Notes: a model not told the origin generated them from the letters alone. DNA of 64,000 nt from Gillisia marina (GCF_000258765.1 NZ_AJLT01000019.1:1-64000); one strand, 5' to 3'; shown: positions 47,118 through 56,437, counted from the stretch's first letter. Made by a program: numbers and translations.

Positions 47118-47310
47118 GTCATAGTGAGCCTGTAGAAATGTATCTTCAAAAAGAAACTTCGACAGGCTCAGTTTGATATTTAGGATAGTATCATCTAAAG
47201 ACAGAATCTTTAAGTAGTTATAATAAACATCAAAGTAAGTCGTACTTTTCAAATGCTTCGGATATTTCAAGTTGTTAAATATATAGAAGCTGAAACAAGT
47301 TCAGCTTGAC
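47118..47310. repeat. REPIN-like repeat pieces
   Basis: GTCATAGTGAGCCTGT...GACAGGCTCAGTTTGA at 47118-47176 (7-9-bp inverted halves) and a single right half, GCTGAA...TTCAGCTTGAC, at 47286-47310. Two or more degenerate copies in a 300-bp spacer. Confidence 0.6.
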
Positions 47311-47399
47311 GAAATTACATTTAAATAGCATTTTTTCATCAAGATGAATATAATTCTAGGTTTTTGATACCTTTACTTTTTAATCAAAGGATATCAAAA

Positions 47400-47888
47400 A
47401 TGAATAAAATTGGGATTGAAATTAAGTGGGGTGTAATCTTTACGATTGTTGCCTTGCTTTGGATGGTTTTTGAAAAAAGTATGGGTTGGCACGATTTGCT
47501 TATTGCAAAACATGCTATTTACACCAACTTCTTCGGAATTCTAGCTGTATTAATTTTTGTACTCGCCTTAAGAGATAAAAAAGCAAATTTTTATAACGGG
47601 ATCATGACTTGGCGTCAAGGTTTTGTAGCAGGTTTAATTGTTACGATTGTTGTTACTGTACTATCACCTTTATCACAATTTATCACGAGTACTTATATAA
47701 GCCCGGATTATTTTAATAATGTAATTGCATATAGTGTAGAAAAAGGGATGATGAAACAAGATCAAGCAGAAGCATATTTCAACTTAAAATCTTACATCAT
47801 CCAAGCTACATTTGGAGCATTAGTAATGGGCGTGGTTACTTCGGCAGCTGTTGCTTGGTTTTTAAAATCTAAAAAAGAAGTAAGGTAA
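47400..47888 (+). CDS. DUF4199 domain-containing membrane protein
   Basis: A 162-residue inner-membrane protein with four predicted helices. It begins MNKIGIEIKWGVIFTIVALLW and contains KANFYNGIMTWRQGFVAGLIVT, a typical DUF4199 segment. Function unknown. ATG 47400 is used; the frame extends 12 codons upstream without support. Confidence 0.85.
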   Translation: MNKIGIEIKWGVIFTIVALLWMVFEKSMGWHDLLIAKHAIYTNFFGILAVLIFVLALRDKKANFYNGIMTWRQGFVAGLIVTIVVTVLSPLSQFITSTYISPDYFNNVIAYSVEKGMMKQDQAEAYFNLKSYIIQATFGALVMGVVTSAAVAWFLKSKKEVR

Positions 47889-47893
47889 AAAAT

Positions 47894-48060
47894 ACTGTTA
47901 TTTCGAAGAAGGTTTTTGCGATTGAGAAATCTCTTAGTTACTTGAAGCTGTAAACACCATCGAGATCTCTCACTAAGTTCGAGATGACAAATCGGGAAAT
48001 TATACTATACCAAAAAAAATCATTTCGAAAAAACTTTTTGCGACTGAGAAATCTCTTGAG
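47894..48060. repeat. TTCGAAGAA-type repeat pair
   Basis: Two direct copies of a TTCGAA...TTTTTGCGAnTGAGAAATCTCTT unit (from 47901 and 48023); the first is paired with GAGATCTCTCACTAAGTTCGAGATGAC (to 47988). A further subtype of the dispersed palindromic repeats, between convergent genes. Confidence 0.65.
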
Positions 48061-48105
48061 TTTTATAGGCGTATTCTAAAGTCAACGGAATATTAGATAT
48101 ATCTT

Positions 48106-48798
48106 TTAATCAATCTTCAGCAATAGGTTGGGATCCGGGCAATTTTCTAAGTAAAAATCCAGTTTGTCTGCAGCGGCAACTCCAGGATAATCGCCTGTAA
48201 ATCCTTGAATATCTTTGATAATTTGAAAATGTAAGTGTGGCGCATAATCCCCATTCACTTTACGGGAACCGAGGGTGCCTATTTTATCTCCGGCTTCAAC
48301 AATTTGCCCGAAACTTAGGTTTTTAATAGAGTCTTTACTTAAATGTCCATATAATGTATAAAAAGTCCTGTCTCCAACTATATGTTCCAGGATTATAGTT
48401 GGACCATAGTTACCAAAACCTTCATTTTCCTTATAACTATGTACTGTACCGTCTAATGCTGCCAATACCGAAGTGCCGGCATCGCACCAAAGATCTAAGC
48501 CAATATGTATATTTCTTGAGGAAGGAGTAGCATCGTTATTAAAAATCACACTGCGCTGATATAAGGTGCGTTTTTCATTATAACCGCCATAAGCTACTTT
48601 TGCATTTTTGGAAGCAACATACCCATCTATAAAGGTTTTCACCGCCATCGCAGATGGAATTGGCATCTCTCTAATCTCCTTATTAGTTTCAGAAAGATCT
48701 ATATGAACAAAATCCTTTTTTACAAAGGTTTTATCAAGGACAGGGGTGAATTCTTTAGTGCAATCACTTATAAATTCAGTGAAATTTGATTTGGACAT
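48106..48798 (-). CDS. M23-family peptidoglycan endopeptidase-like protein
   Basis: A 230-residue protein with a LytM/M23 domain: HIGLDLWCDAGTSVLAALDG (His and Asp zinc ligands), YTLYGHLSK, and the HLHF motif in PHLHFQIIK. No signal peptide or lipobox, which is unusual for a cell-wall hydrolase and may mean that export is by another route or that the substrate is internal. The next gene upstream is a large DUF4097-like protein, 24 bp away. Confidence 0.85.
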   Translation of the reverse strand: MSKSNFTEFISDCTKEFTPVLDKTFVKKDFVHIDLSETNKEIREMPIPSAMAVKTFIDGYVASKNAKVAYGGYNEKRTLYQRSVIFNNDATPSSRNIHIGLDLWCDAGTSVLAALDGTVHSYKENEGFGNYGPTIILEHIVGDRTFYTLYGHLSKDSIKNLSFGQIVEAGDKIGTLGSRKVNGDYAPHLHFQIIKDIQGFTGDYPGVAAADKLDFYLENCPDPNLLLKID

Positions 48799-48822
48799 CG
48801 AGCTATTTTTTTCAAAAATAAC

Positions 48823-50223
48823 TTATTTTATATACACGTCGCTAAAACTTGCATTTATGTTAACACTTCCATTGCCATCCTTAGATTTATAGTATCCATT
48901 AAGAATTTCGTTATCGTAAGATTTAGTGGATTTTATAGAAGTTGTCCTTGGATATTCAATATTACTTTGAGTACCATTATAATTGAAATTTAAGGGAGCG
49001 TTTGGTAGAGACAACCTTAAATCGCTATTTTCTAAAGTGATATCCAAATTTTTAAATCCTGTACCTAATTTCCCTACTGCAAGCTCGCCAAAGGTTCCGG
49101 AAAGTATTCCGGTTTCGGTGATTTCTTTAAGGCTTACATCGCTAGAGTTCGATATAAGCTTAATGCTTTTAGCCTTTCCTATTACACAGTCTTCAACGTA
49201 ATTAGTTTTAAGTACTCCATAGTTCCAGATATTTACATTTATTGGGCTGTAAGACACTTTTATTTCGGTTTTCTCTCCTTCAATAATATTTGCAGATAAT
49301 TTACTGTGTGATAAATTTGCTTTTAGATTAGTTGTTCTTTCTCCCAGTTTCAATTCGCCATATCTTACATCCACATCTAATTTGGCGTTTCTAGGGATTT
49401 TTAGTTTAATAATGCGCTTGCCTTGAGAAGAAGTTCTACTAGTCCCTCTTGATTCTCCCTTTAAATTATGTCTTCCTTCCATTTCTTTATCAAAATTCTC
49501 TCCCCAGGTTTCCATTTTCTTTTCGAAATCTTCGCCCCATCTTTCCATGTCTTTTCCGAATTTCTTTTCAAAATTTTCTCCCCAAGCTTCCATTTTCTTT
49601 TCAAAATCTTTCTCCCAAACCTCAGAGTTCTTCTCGAATTGCTTTCCCCACTCTTCCATAGATTTTTCAAAATCTTTTCCGAAGTTTTTCTCCATTTTTT
49701 TCTCCCATTTCTCCATATACTTCTCTCCATCTTTCTTATAAGCATCATAATCAAAGTCCATATTTCCAATCTTTTCATGGAATTGAGGTGGTAACGGATT
49801 TTTACTTATGTTTTCCAACATAGGAGCTATCATATCTGTCATCATCGGGCCTAAAATATTTTGTAGTTCCCCCATAGATTCGGTTAGGGAAGAAAGATCC
49901 ATGTCTAAATTTAAATTCATCCGAGTTCCTCCACCAGAAGTGATTTCAATTTTATCGGAGTTCCCTGAAGTTTCCAATTTCCAACCATCCAAGGCTTTTT
50001 TAGCATCTTCAGCGCTTAAGTTTCCGGTTTCCAGAAAGGCTTCTATAGCTACTTCATTTTTATCCCAATTTTCAACAATTATATTGGTGTATTTTGAATC
50101 TACTACTACAGAAACGTCCTGTTTTGTCTTATAACTCTTCTCGAGTTTTTTAGTTTGAGCAAATATCCCTGCTGAAAATAATAAGCAAAAAAGTAGGATA
50201 TAATTAGACTTTATAGTTTTCAT
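48823..50223 (-). CDS. DUF4097-like surface protein with tandem repeat segment
   Basis: A 466-residue exported protein. A signal peptide (to about residue 22, ending FAQ) is followed by VSVVVDSKYTNIIVENW and other short beta repeats of DUF4097 type, a helical, charge-rich repeat section (about residues 165-270) made of units such as WEKDFEKKMEAWGENFEKK, and a C-terminal right-handed beta-strand region (LKANLSHSKLSANI and onward). It is the last gene of the ECF operon, overlapping its predecessor by 20 bp. Function unknown; probably a target of the sigma factor. Confidence 0.82.
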   Translation of the reverse strand: MKTIKSNYILLFCLLFSAGIFAQTKKLEKSYKTKQDVSVVVDSKYTNIIVENWDKNEVAIEAFLETGNLSAEDAKKALDGWKLETSGNSDKIEITSGGGTRMNLNLDMDLSSLTESMGELQNILGPMMTDMIAPMLENISKNPLPPQFHEKIGNMDFDYDAYKKDGEKYMEKWEKKMEKNFGKDFEKSMEEWGKQFEKNSEVWEKDFEKKMEAWGENFEKKFGKDMERWGEDFEKKMETWGENFDKEMEGRHNLKGESRGTSRTSSQGKRIIKLKIPRNAKLDVDVRYGELKLGERTTNLKANLSHSKLSANIIEGEKTEIKVSYSPINVNIWNYGVLKTNYVEDCVIGKAKSIKLISNSSDVSLKEITETGILSGTFGELAVGKLGTGFKNLDITLENSDLRLSLPNAPLNFNYNGTQSNIEYPRTTSIKSTKSYDNEILNGYYKSKDGNGSVNINASFSDVYIK

Positions 50224-50806
50224 TAGTTGTGTTTTTAGTTTGTTTGATTTCTTTTAATTTATTCTTGAGTTTATACAGCAAGTCCAAGCGAAATTGAAGA
50301 TTTTCGACCATTGCTTCAATTGTTTGCTCATTGGGACCGGCTTCATTAAACTCGGCATTCAAGCGTTTATATTCATTATTTAATTCTGCCATTTTCCCCA
50401 TAAATGAGTCTATCAAGGCTTTGTTGTTAGGATTTACTTCTAGTTTAGCCAATTCCATATTGATGCCAGCTAAGTAATAGTTCTCTATCTTTTTAAAATC
50501 CGGAGAAACTTCACTTAATTGAAACTCTTTAACCGGAAGCTTAGTTGCATCTTCTTTAGTTTCTGGAGAGATAACCAGCGGAACCTCAGTGTTTATTACT
50601 TTTTCTTTATTCAAAAAGAAAGCACCAATCCCTACTGCTACAATAAAAATTGCCGCAATTTTTAAAAAATTAAATTTATTGCTGTTGTTTTGTATTGGCA
50701 ACGCAGCATCTAGCTTAGCCTCAAAACGTTTGTGGTGATCCTTACTCAGCTTTTCCTTAGTCCAAGGCTCATCTTCCTTGAACATATCTCTAATATCCTG
50801 TGCCAT
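50204..50806 (-). CDS. membrane protein, putative anti-sigma factor
   Basis: A 200-residue protein with an N-terminal cytoplasmic part (MAQDIRDMFKEDEPWTKEK...), one transmembrane helix (about 45-62) and an extracytoplasmic coiled-coil tail (about 120-195). It overlaps the ECF sigma gene by 17 bp upstream and the DUF4097-like gene by 20 bp downstream. This topology and position fit an anti-sigma factor, but no catalytic or zinc motif proves it. Confidence 0.72.
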   Translation of the reverse strand: MAQDIRDMFKEDEPWTKEKLSKDHHKRFEAKLDAALPIQNNSNKFNFLKIAAIFIVAVGIGAFFLNKEKVINTEVPLVISPETKEDATKLPVKEFQLSEVSPDFKKIENYYLAGINMELAKLEVNPNNKALIDSFMGKMAELNNEYKRLNAEFNEAGPNEQTIEAMVENLQFRLDLLYKLKNKLKEIKQTKNTTNENYKV

Positions 50807-51341
50807 TTCTAAATGCTTTTAATTTTTCTTGTAATTTTTTCTTTCCCCTATGCACCAGCGTTCTGGAAGCAACCTGTGAGATCTTCAATATTTCTGAAAT
50901 CTCCTCATGATCATATCCTTCAATTAAATAAAGCATAAGAGGGTATTTATATTTTTCTGGAAGCTCCTGAATTTCAGCTTTCACTTCTCCAACTCCAATA
51001 CCATCATCCACCTGCCAATCCTGAGCCTCATCATCTGCCACCTTTTCAATTAACTGCTCATTTAATGCAACATATTCCAGTTTCTTTGCCTTTAACTGAT
51101 CTAAACACTTATTTATAACAATTCGCTTTAACCATGCTCCAAAAGTGACTTCTCCGGAGTATTGATGAAGTTTTGTAAAGGCCTTCACAAAAGCTTCCTG
51201 CATAGCATCTTCAGCCTCGGCCGTATCCCTAAGGAATCTACTGGCCACAATGAACATCCCATCACAATAACTGTTATATAGTTTTAATTGTGCTTTTCTG
51301 TTATTGGCACGACAATCTTCTATGAGTTGATGCTTTAACAA
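50790..51341 (-). CDS. ECF-family RNA polymerase sigma factor
   Basis: A 183-residue sigma factor with region 2 (CDGMFIVASRFLRDTAEAEDAMQEAFVKAFTKLHQY, WLKRIVINKCLDQLKAKK) and region 4 (LYLIEGYDHEEISEILKISQVASRTLVHRGKKKLQEKL). First gene of a three-gene operon with a putative anti-sigma and a DUF4097-like surface protein. Distinct from the ECF factor at 45797. Confidence 0.92.
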   Translation of the reverse strand: MLKHQLIEDCRANNRKAQLKLYNSYCDGMFIVASRFLRDTAEAEDAMQEAFVKAFTKLHQYSGEVTFGAWLKRIVINKCLDQLKAKKLEYVALNEQLIEKVADDEAQDWQVDDGIGVGEVKAEIQELPEKYKYPLMLYLIEGYDHEEISEILKISQVASRTLVHRGKKKLQEKLKAFRNGTGY

Positions 51342-51737
51342 AATTTAATACTGCTTAATTGGTTAGTACTTAAAAGACGAGCTAAGTTTTCCATTGTTGC
51401 AAACATTATCAATTATTTTTTTAACAAAAGCATTTCTGAAAGGTTTTGCACATTTTTTAGATGTGTATCCGTTTTTTATCCTAATTGTTCCCTCGTCACC
51501 CTGAATTCATTTCAGGGTCTTAATATATTAATGGGATTTTGAAACTCCCTAACGGTCGGAACAGAATGATGCCTTTCTCAGTTTAGGCCACTTTACGGAC
51601 AAGCAAATTTTTTAATCACCAACTACCTATAAATAAAGGTATTTGGTATAGTTTTAGAAAACTATCTTTAAATTAAGAATTTTAAGAGAAGCCGTTTCTC
51701 TTTTGAATCTGATTTTAGAAATAGAAATTTATTATAA
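51342..51737. other. non-coding spacer
   Basis: A 396-bp spacer between divergent genes. It includes a repeat (51495-51571) and a small hairpin AAGAGAA-GCCGT-TTCTCTT at 51684-51702. No gene seen. Confidence 0.65.
51495..51571. repeat. REPIN-like palindromic repeat, degenerate copy
   Basis: Left half GTCACCCTGAA...TTCAGGGTCT intact; right half GATTTTGAAACTCCC...CAGAATGATG degraded, with the last box TGATG in place of TGAC. Confidence 0.65.
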
Positions 51738-52292
51738 ATGAAAAAGTCTCAACGCTTTACTATTAAAATAATAATTGCTGTGTTTGCAGTAATTATTGGA
51801 GGGGTCTTATTATGGCTTTACTCTACTAAAGCCTTAAGCCCGGAAGATATTAGTGTTTTCTCTGAAGACTCTTTAAAAATGGAAGTCGTTTATAACAGGC
51901 CTTATAAAAAGGGAAGAGAGATCTTCGGAGGATTGGTGCCTTATGGAGAAGTTTGGAGAACTGGAGCGAATGAAGCAACTACATTTTCTACCAATAAGGA
52001 TATTTTAGTAGATGGCTCTCCCCTTCCAAACGGCACTTATACATTATGGACCATCCCAAATCCGGGCACTTGGAAAGTAATTTTTAATTCCAAGATGTAT
52101 CCATGGGGCATCAATCTTGAAAAAAAGGCCTCGCGTGACCCTAATTTTGATGTTTTGATAATAGAAGCTCCTGTAATCAGGGTTCAGGATACTTTGGAGC
52201 AATTCAGTATTTATTTTGAAAAAGCTAATGATCTAATGCTTTTAAACCTTGCTTGGGATAATACGAAAATAACCTTACCCATTAAAAAATAA
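51738..52292 (+). CDS. DUF2911 domain-containing protein
   Basis: A 184-residue protein with one N-terminal membrane segment (signal anchor, about 8-28) and the DUF2911 domain: YNRPYKKGREIFGGLVPYGEVWRTGANEATTF, then GTYTLWTIPNPGTWKVIFN. The family is common in Bacteroidota and its function is unknown. A bidirectional terminator separates it from ohr. Confidence 0.87.
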   Translation: MKKSQRFTIKIIIAVFAVIIGGVLLWLYSTKALSPEDISVFSEDSLKMEVVYNRPYKKGREIFGGLVPYGEVWRTGANEATTFSTNKDILVDGSPLPNGTYTLWTIPNPGTWKVIFNSKMYPWGINLEKKASRDPNFDVLIIEAPVIRVQDTLEQFSIYFEKANDLMLLNLAWDNTKITLPIKK

Positions 52293-52330
52293 AAAAGCTG
52301 TTCAAAAAATTAATTTTCTGAACAGCTTCT
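52291..52330. terminator. bidirectional rho-independent terminator
   Basis: AAAAAGCTGTTCA ... TGAACAGCTT with additional AAAAT/ATTTT pairing in the loop, between the convergent DUF2911 and ohr genes. Confidence 0.82.
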
Positions 52331-52367
52331 ATTTCTTGTAAAATTAAAAAATTGAGATTTCGCTCAA

Positions 52368-52793
52368 TTATTCGTCCAACATTAAATTTAGAGTAACGTC
52401 TATATTATCTCTGGTAGCTCTAGAATAAGGGCATATTTCGTGCGCTTCATTTACCAACTCTTCCCCTTGCTCAACATCTACACCTGGTATATAACAGTCT
52501 AAAATAGCGGCTAATTGTAAATTACCACCTTCTAAAGTTCCCAATTTCACAGTAGCCGTAACACTAAAATCACCTAAATCTACTTTGTGTTTTTTAGCAA
52601 CTACCTGTAAAGCACTTCCAAAACAGGAAGAATACCCGGCCGCGAATAACTGCTCTGGATTAGTGAAATTATCACCTTTACCGCCCATTCCTTTAGGCAT
52701 ACTTACTCTCATATCTAATATACCATCGTCACTTTTCACATGTCCTTCTCGACCTCCGGATGTAGTAACTTTGGCTTTGTACAATGTTTTCAT
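52368..52793 (-). CDS. ohr: organic hydroperoxide resistance protein (OsmC/Ohr family)
   Basis: A 141-residue thiol peroxidase of the Ohr class that reduces organic hydroperoxides. The two catalytic cysteines are Cys57 in AAGYSSCFGSAL and Cys121 in HEICPYSRATR, the spacing typical of Ohr. No OhrR-type regulator is next to it. Confidence 0.93.
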   Translation of the reverse strand: MKTLYKAKVTTSGGREGHVKSDDGILDMRVSMPKGMGGKGDNFTNPEQLFAAGYSSCFGSALQVVAKKHKVDLGDFSVTATVKLGTLEGGNLQLAAILDCYIPGVDVEQGEELVNEAHEICPYSRATRDNIDVTLNLMLDE

Positions 52794-52868
52794 CTTGTAT
52801 ATTTTTGATTAATTTTATTTAAATTTGAAGATACCAACATAAGCAGTTTACTTCAAAAGAAGTGCTCA

Positions 52869-52876
52869 TAAATTTG
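52869..52876 (+). promoter_or_regulatory. predicted -7 element of meaB
   Basis: TAAATTTG, matching TAnnTTTG, 20 nt before the TTG start codon of meaB. Confidence 0.4.
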
Positions 52877-52896
52877 TCATAAATCTCAATTTCAAT

Positions 52897-53979
52897 TTGT
52901 CGAAATCAGCTAAAAAATCTGCTTTGCATCAATCAGCAAGCACACCTGCCACTCCAAATATTAATCCGGCTTCCCGAGAAAAGATTAAAACTTCCAGAAA
53001 AAAAATAGCTCAAGATTCAGCATTAGCATCAAAATTATTAGCGGGCGATAAAACCGCATTGAGTAGAGGAATCACTTTAGTTGAAAGCAATCAGATAGAG
53101 CATCAGGCTATTGCCGAAAAATTGATAGAAGAATGCCTTCCACACGCACATATGTCCCTTCGAATCGGTATTACTGGCGTTCCCGGGGTGGGAAAAAGTA
53201 CTTTTATTGAAGCCTTTGGTAGCTATTTGATTAAACAAGGCAAAAAAGTAGCGGTTTTAGCAGTTGATCCTAGCAGTTCGGTTTCTCACGGAAGTATTAT
53301 GGGCGATAAAACTCGGATGGAACATTTGGTAACCGAAGAAAATGCCTTTATTAGGCCATCTCCATCCGGAGATTCGCTGGGTGGGGTGGCGCGAAAAACT
53401 AGAGAGTCCATTATCCTCTGTGAAGCCGCCGGATTTGATATTTTATTGATAGAAACTGTTGGCGTTGGGCAAAGTGAAACCACTGTCCATAGCATGACCG
53501 ATTTCTTCTTATTGCTGAAACTAGCAGGAGCGGGAGATGAGTTGCAAGGTATTAAACGTGGAATTATAGAAATGGCTGATGCTATTGTAATAAATAAGGC
53601 AGATGGAGATAATTTAAAATCTGCTCGGGATGCCAGGCTGGAGTTTAAAAGAGCTTTACACCTCTATCCACCCAAAGCCAGTGAATGGCAACCAAAAGTA
53701 TCTTTATGTAGCGCGTTGGAAGAAACTGGAATTAAGGAAGTTTGGGAAATGATCTTGGAATATAAATCTTTAGTAGATAAAAACGATTATTTCGAAAGCA
53801 ATCGTCACAATCAAAATAAATTTTGGTTGCTACAGACAATCAATGAGCATTTAAAAAATAGATTCTATCAAGATCCCAAGATCAAGAAATCATTGGAGGA
53901 GCAACTTACCGCTATAGAAAATAATAAAACTACTCCCTTTGCAGCAGCGAAATTATTGCTGAAACTACAAGGCTCTTAA
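52897..53979 (+). CDS. meaB: methylmalonyl-CoA mutase chaperone GTPase MeaB/ArgK
   Basis: G3E-family GTPase that loads and protects the B12 cofactor of methylmalonyl-CoA mutase. The 360-residue protein has Walker [10 protein letters not shown] (about 94-102), [27 protein letters not shown] (Walker B region) and the NKADGD specificity motif. The start is TTG: no ATG lies between the -7 element and residue 1. The mutase genes are not in the window. The GT39 gene follows 23 bp downstream. Confidence 0.93.
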   Translation: MSKSAKKSALHQSASTPATPNINPASREKIKTSRKKIAQDSALASKLLAGDKTALSRGITLVESNQIEHQAIAEKLIEECLPHAHMSLRIGITGVPGVGKSTFIEAFGSYLIKQGKKVAVLAVDPSSSVSHGSIMGDKTRMEHLVTEENAFIRPSPSGDSLGGVARKTRESIILCEAAGFDILLIETVGVGQSETTVHSMTDFFLLLKLAGAGDELQGIKRGIIEMADAIVINKADGDNLKSARDARLEFKRALHLYPPKASEWQPKVSLCSALEETGIKEVWEMILEYKSLVDKNDYFESNRHNQNKFWLLQTINEHLKNRFYQDPKIKKSLEEQLTAIENNKTTPFAAAKLLLKLQGS

Positions 53980-54002
53980 AAATTATCATTTACCTTCAGC
54001 CT

Positions 54003-55641
54003 ATGAATATTTTAAAAAAAAATCTACCATAATCATCCTATACTTTTACTACTCCTTTTGGGAGTTTTAATTTTTATTTCCAATCTCGATGTGTTGATGG
54101 TGAATATTATGGAGGCTCGAAATTTTATTAGTGCCAGGGAAATGCTTACTCACAATAACTGGATCTTTACAACCATGAATGAGGCCGCTCGTTATGAAAA
54201 ACCTCCCTTCCCTACTTGGTTAACAGCAATTTCTGCATACTTTTTTGGTATGGAAAATTTATTCGCTTATCGTTTGCCCGCAGCACTAACTTCTATTTTT
54301 CTACTGATTATATTTTATAAGCTTCAACTTTTATTGGTAATAAAAAAGCATGTTGCTTTTATCTCTAGTTTAATTTTAATGACCTCCTTTTATATTGTTT
54401 TTTCAGGAAGGGATGGTCAGTGGGATATTTTCACGCATGCATTTATGATGGGATGTATCTATTTTTTAATCCGCATATTTCAAACTCTAAATCATAAATA
54501 TCTCTATGCAGTTGTTGCCGGATTATTTTTTGGCGCATCTCTTTTAAGCAAAGGACCGGTATCCTTATATGCATTATTTTTTCCTTTTTTAATTAGCTAC
54601 TCACTCACTTATAGATTCGAAAATCTAAAAGAAAACTGGAAACCTATTCTTCTCTTCATTCTTGTTGGTTTAACTATAGGCTGTTGGTGGCTTATTTATG
54701 TGCATTACTACGACGCCGAAGCTTTTGCGGCGGTGGCTGAAGTAGAAAGCGGTAGATGGCTGTATTATAACGTTCGGCCATTCTGGTATTACTGGAGTTT
54801 CTTTACGCAAAGTGGGATTTGGACCATTCCGGCTTTTGTAAGCTTGTCCTATTGGTATTTAAAACCAAGAGTTTCTAATTTAAAAGCCTATAAATTCTAC
54901 ATTTTATGGACACTCTTTTCAGTTGTTTTACTATCTATAATTCCTGAAAAGAAGAGCAGATACCTTTTACCGGTATTAATTCCACTAGCGATGACCACTG
55001 GTTTTTATGTGGAATATATTATAAAGAATTTCAGTCACAGATTAACAAAAATTGAACGTGTTCCAATCTTTCTGAATTTTATAGTTTTGGCAATTATTGC
55101 ATTTGGAGCTCCCTTTGTTTTGTACTATTTCTTCGGAGCAGGAATTTTGGAGAAAACTTTCACTTATATTTTAGTAAGTATTGCGTTGGTTCTAATTGGA
55201 GTCGGCTTTGTATTCGGTTTACTGAAAAAGAAACCGAAATTGTTATTCGGACTTCAATTTCTAATGATATTGGCAATCCTAAATTTCGGATTTCCCTTAG
55301 CTGAATTAATCTCACCACACAGAAATGATCCAAATATTGAGGCTCTGAAAGCATATGAAGAAGATGAAAAAATAAGAATTTATGAAGCCTCCGGAATTAT
55401 TCCTGAACTGGTTTTTGAATATGGAAAACCATTGCCCATTGTAAAATCTGAAGAAGATCTTCCAGTAGATGCCAACAATAAAAAATTTGGAATCTTAGTG
55501 CATCAAGAAGCTCTAAATTGGAAAGAAAACTTTAAAAATTATAATTATAAATTGATTGATACCCTAGACCTTAATCCAACAATGGCTAAAGGAACCAACA
55601 GTCGGTTGATTCGAGAATTCTATGTATTAACTAAAGAGTGA
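54003..55641 (+). pseudogene. GT39/ArnT-like glycosyltransferase, frameshifted near the start
   Basis: Integral-membrane glycosyltransferase of the ArnT/PMT type using a polyprenyl-phosphate sugar donor. After the first residues it has NIMEARNFISAREML and the catalytic acidic pattern of that family, about ten helices, and a C-terminal soluble part. ATG 54003 gives MNILKK and then runs out of frame at nine A (54014-54022). With eight A it joins IYHNHPILLLLLLGVLIFISN, the expected first helix. A TTG at 54058 is the alternative start. The 3' end overlaps the convergent PAP2 gene by 11 bp. Confidence 0.85.
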
Positions 55642-56203
55642 TCTTGAATTTTCCGAAGAAATATTTATGCAAAACCACAAACACCAAGCCTATTAGAGTC
55701 CCAAGGAACATACCGGTTGCAATGTCTAAAGGATAATGAACTCCAACATAGATTCTACTGTAAGCCACTATCACAGCCCAAAAGATTAAGAAATAGATCA
55801 GTTTTGGATAGAATTTTTTCAGAATGAATCCAACAAAAACGGCTAAAGCTATAGAGCTGGCGGCATGGGCAGAAAAGTATCCAAACCTACCGCAACGCAC
55901 AGCAATAAAACGAGCATACTCCTTAACGCCTTCTTGACCACAAGGTCTAGGTCTTTCAAAACCATGTTTAAAAAGATTGGCTAATTGATCTGTACACGTG
56001 ATCATTAAGGCTACTAAAACGATGGTGATCAAGGTTCCTTTGGCTCCAAATTTCTTATAGATTAAAAATAATAACAATGCATACAAAGGAATGGCGGTCC
56101 ATTTATCGGTAATTAGAAGCCAAAACGGATCCCAAGCGGTGGTACCAAGATTATTTAAATAAAGAAATAACTCTCTATCGTATTCAATTAGTTGATCTAT
56201 CAT
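55631..56203 (-). CDS. PAP2-family membrane phosphatase
   Basis: A 190-residue protein with five or six helices and the PAP2 motifs KHGFERPRPC (KX6RP), SAHAASS (PSGH variant, with A for G) and SRIYVGVHYPLDI (SRX5HX3D). Probably dephosphorylates a lipid or undecaprenyl pyrophosphate. It converges with the GT39 gene; a small hypothetical gene lies 6 bp upstream. Confidence 0.9.
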   Translation of the reverse strand: MIDQLIEYDRELFLYLNNLGTTAWDPFWLLITDKWTAIPLYALLLFLIYKKFGAKGTLITIVLVALMITCTDQLANLFKHGFERPRPCGQEGVKEYARFIAVRCGRFGYFSAHAASSIALAVFVGFILKKFYPKLIYFLIFWAVIVAYSRIYVGVHYPLDIATGMFLGTLIGLVFVVLHKYFFGKFKITL

Positions 56204-56209
56204 TGATAA

Positions 56210-56437
56210 TTAATCATCGTATCGAGAAACTTCCCTGTCGTAAAATTCATTTGCTTGCGTAATTAAGATCTCTGCTTCTGTAGCAAGTTCTTTTTCATCA
56301 CTTTTATCAAAATCCTCCAACCACTCTACATCATCGTTCTCCAAATTGATGATAAATCTTGGATATTCAGTGTGAATCACAAAAATAGCATCCGGGAAAT
56401 CGGTATTGTCACCTAAAAGAAATTTTGGGAATTCCAT
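56210..56437 (-). CDS. conserved hypothetical protein (75 aa)
   Basis: An acidic 75-residue soluble protein starting MEFPKFLLGDNTDFPDAIFVIHTEYPRFI and ending with DREVSRYDD. No signal or membrane segment. I do not know the family. It directly precedes the PAP2 gene (6 bp) on the same strand. Confidence 0.68.
   Translation of the reverse strand: MEFPKFLLGDNTDFPDAIFVIHTEYPRFIINLENDDVEWLEDFDKSDEKELATEAEILITQANEFYDREVSRYDD

Noticed and set aside
49460-49740. Repeated DNA that looks like a CRISPR array
   Set aside because: The repeats lie within a coding frame, vary in sequence and have no uniform spacers; no cas genes are present.
49447-49794. Three overlapping plus-strand and alternative-frame ORFs of Ser/Phe/Pro-rich sequence
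   Set aside because: They are shadows of the charged repeat segment of the DUF4097-like protein; the repeat structure keeps several frames open.
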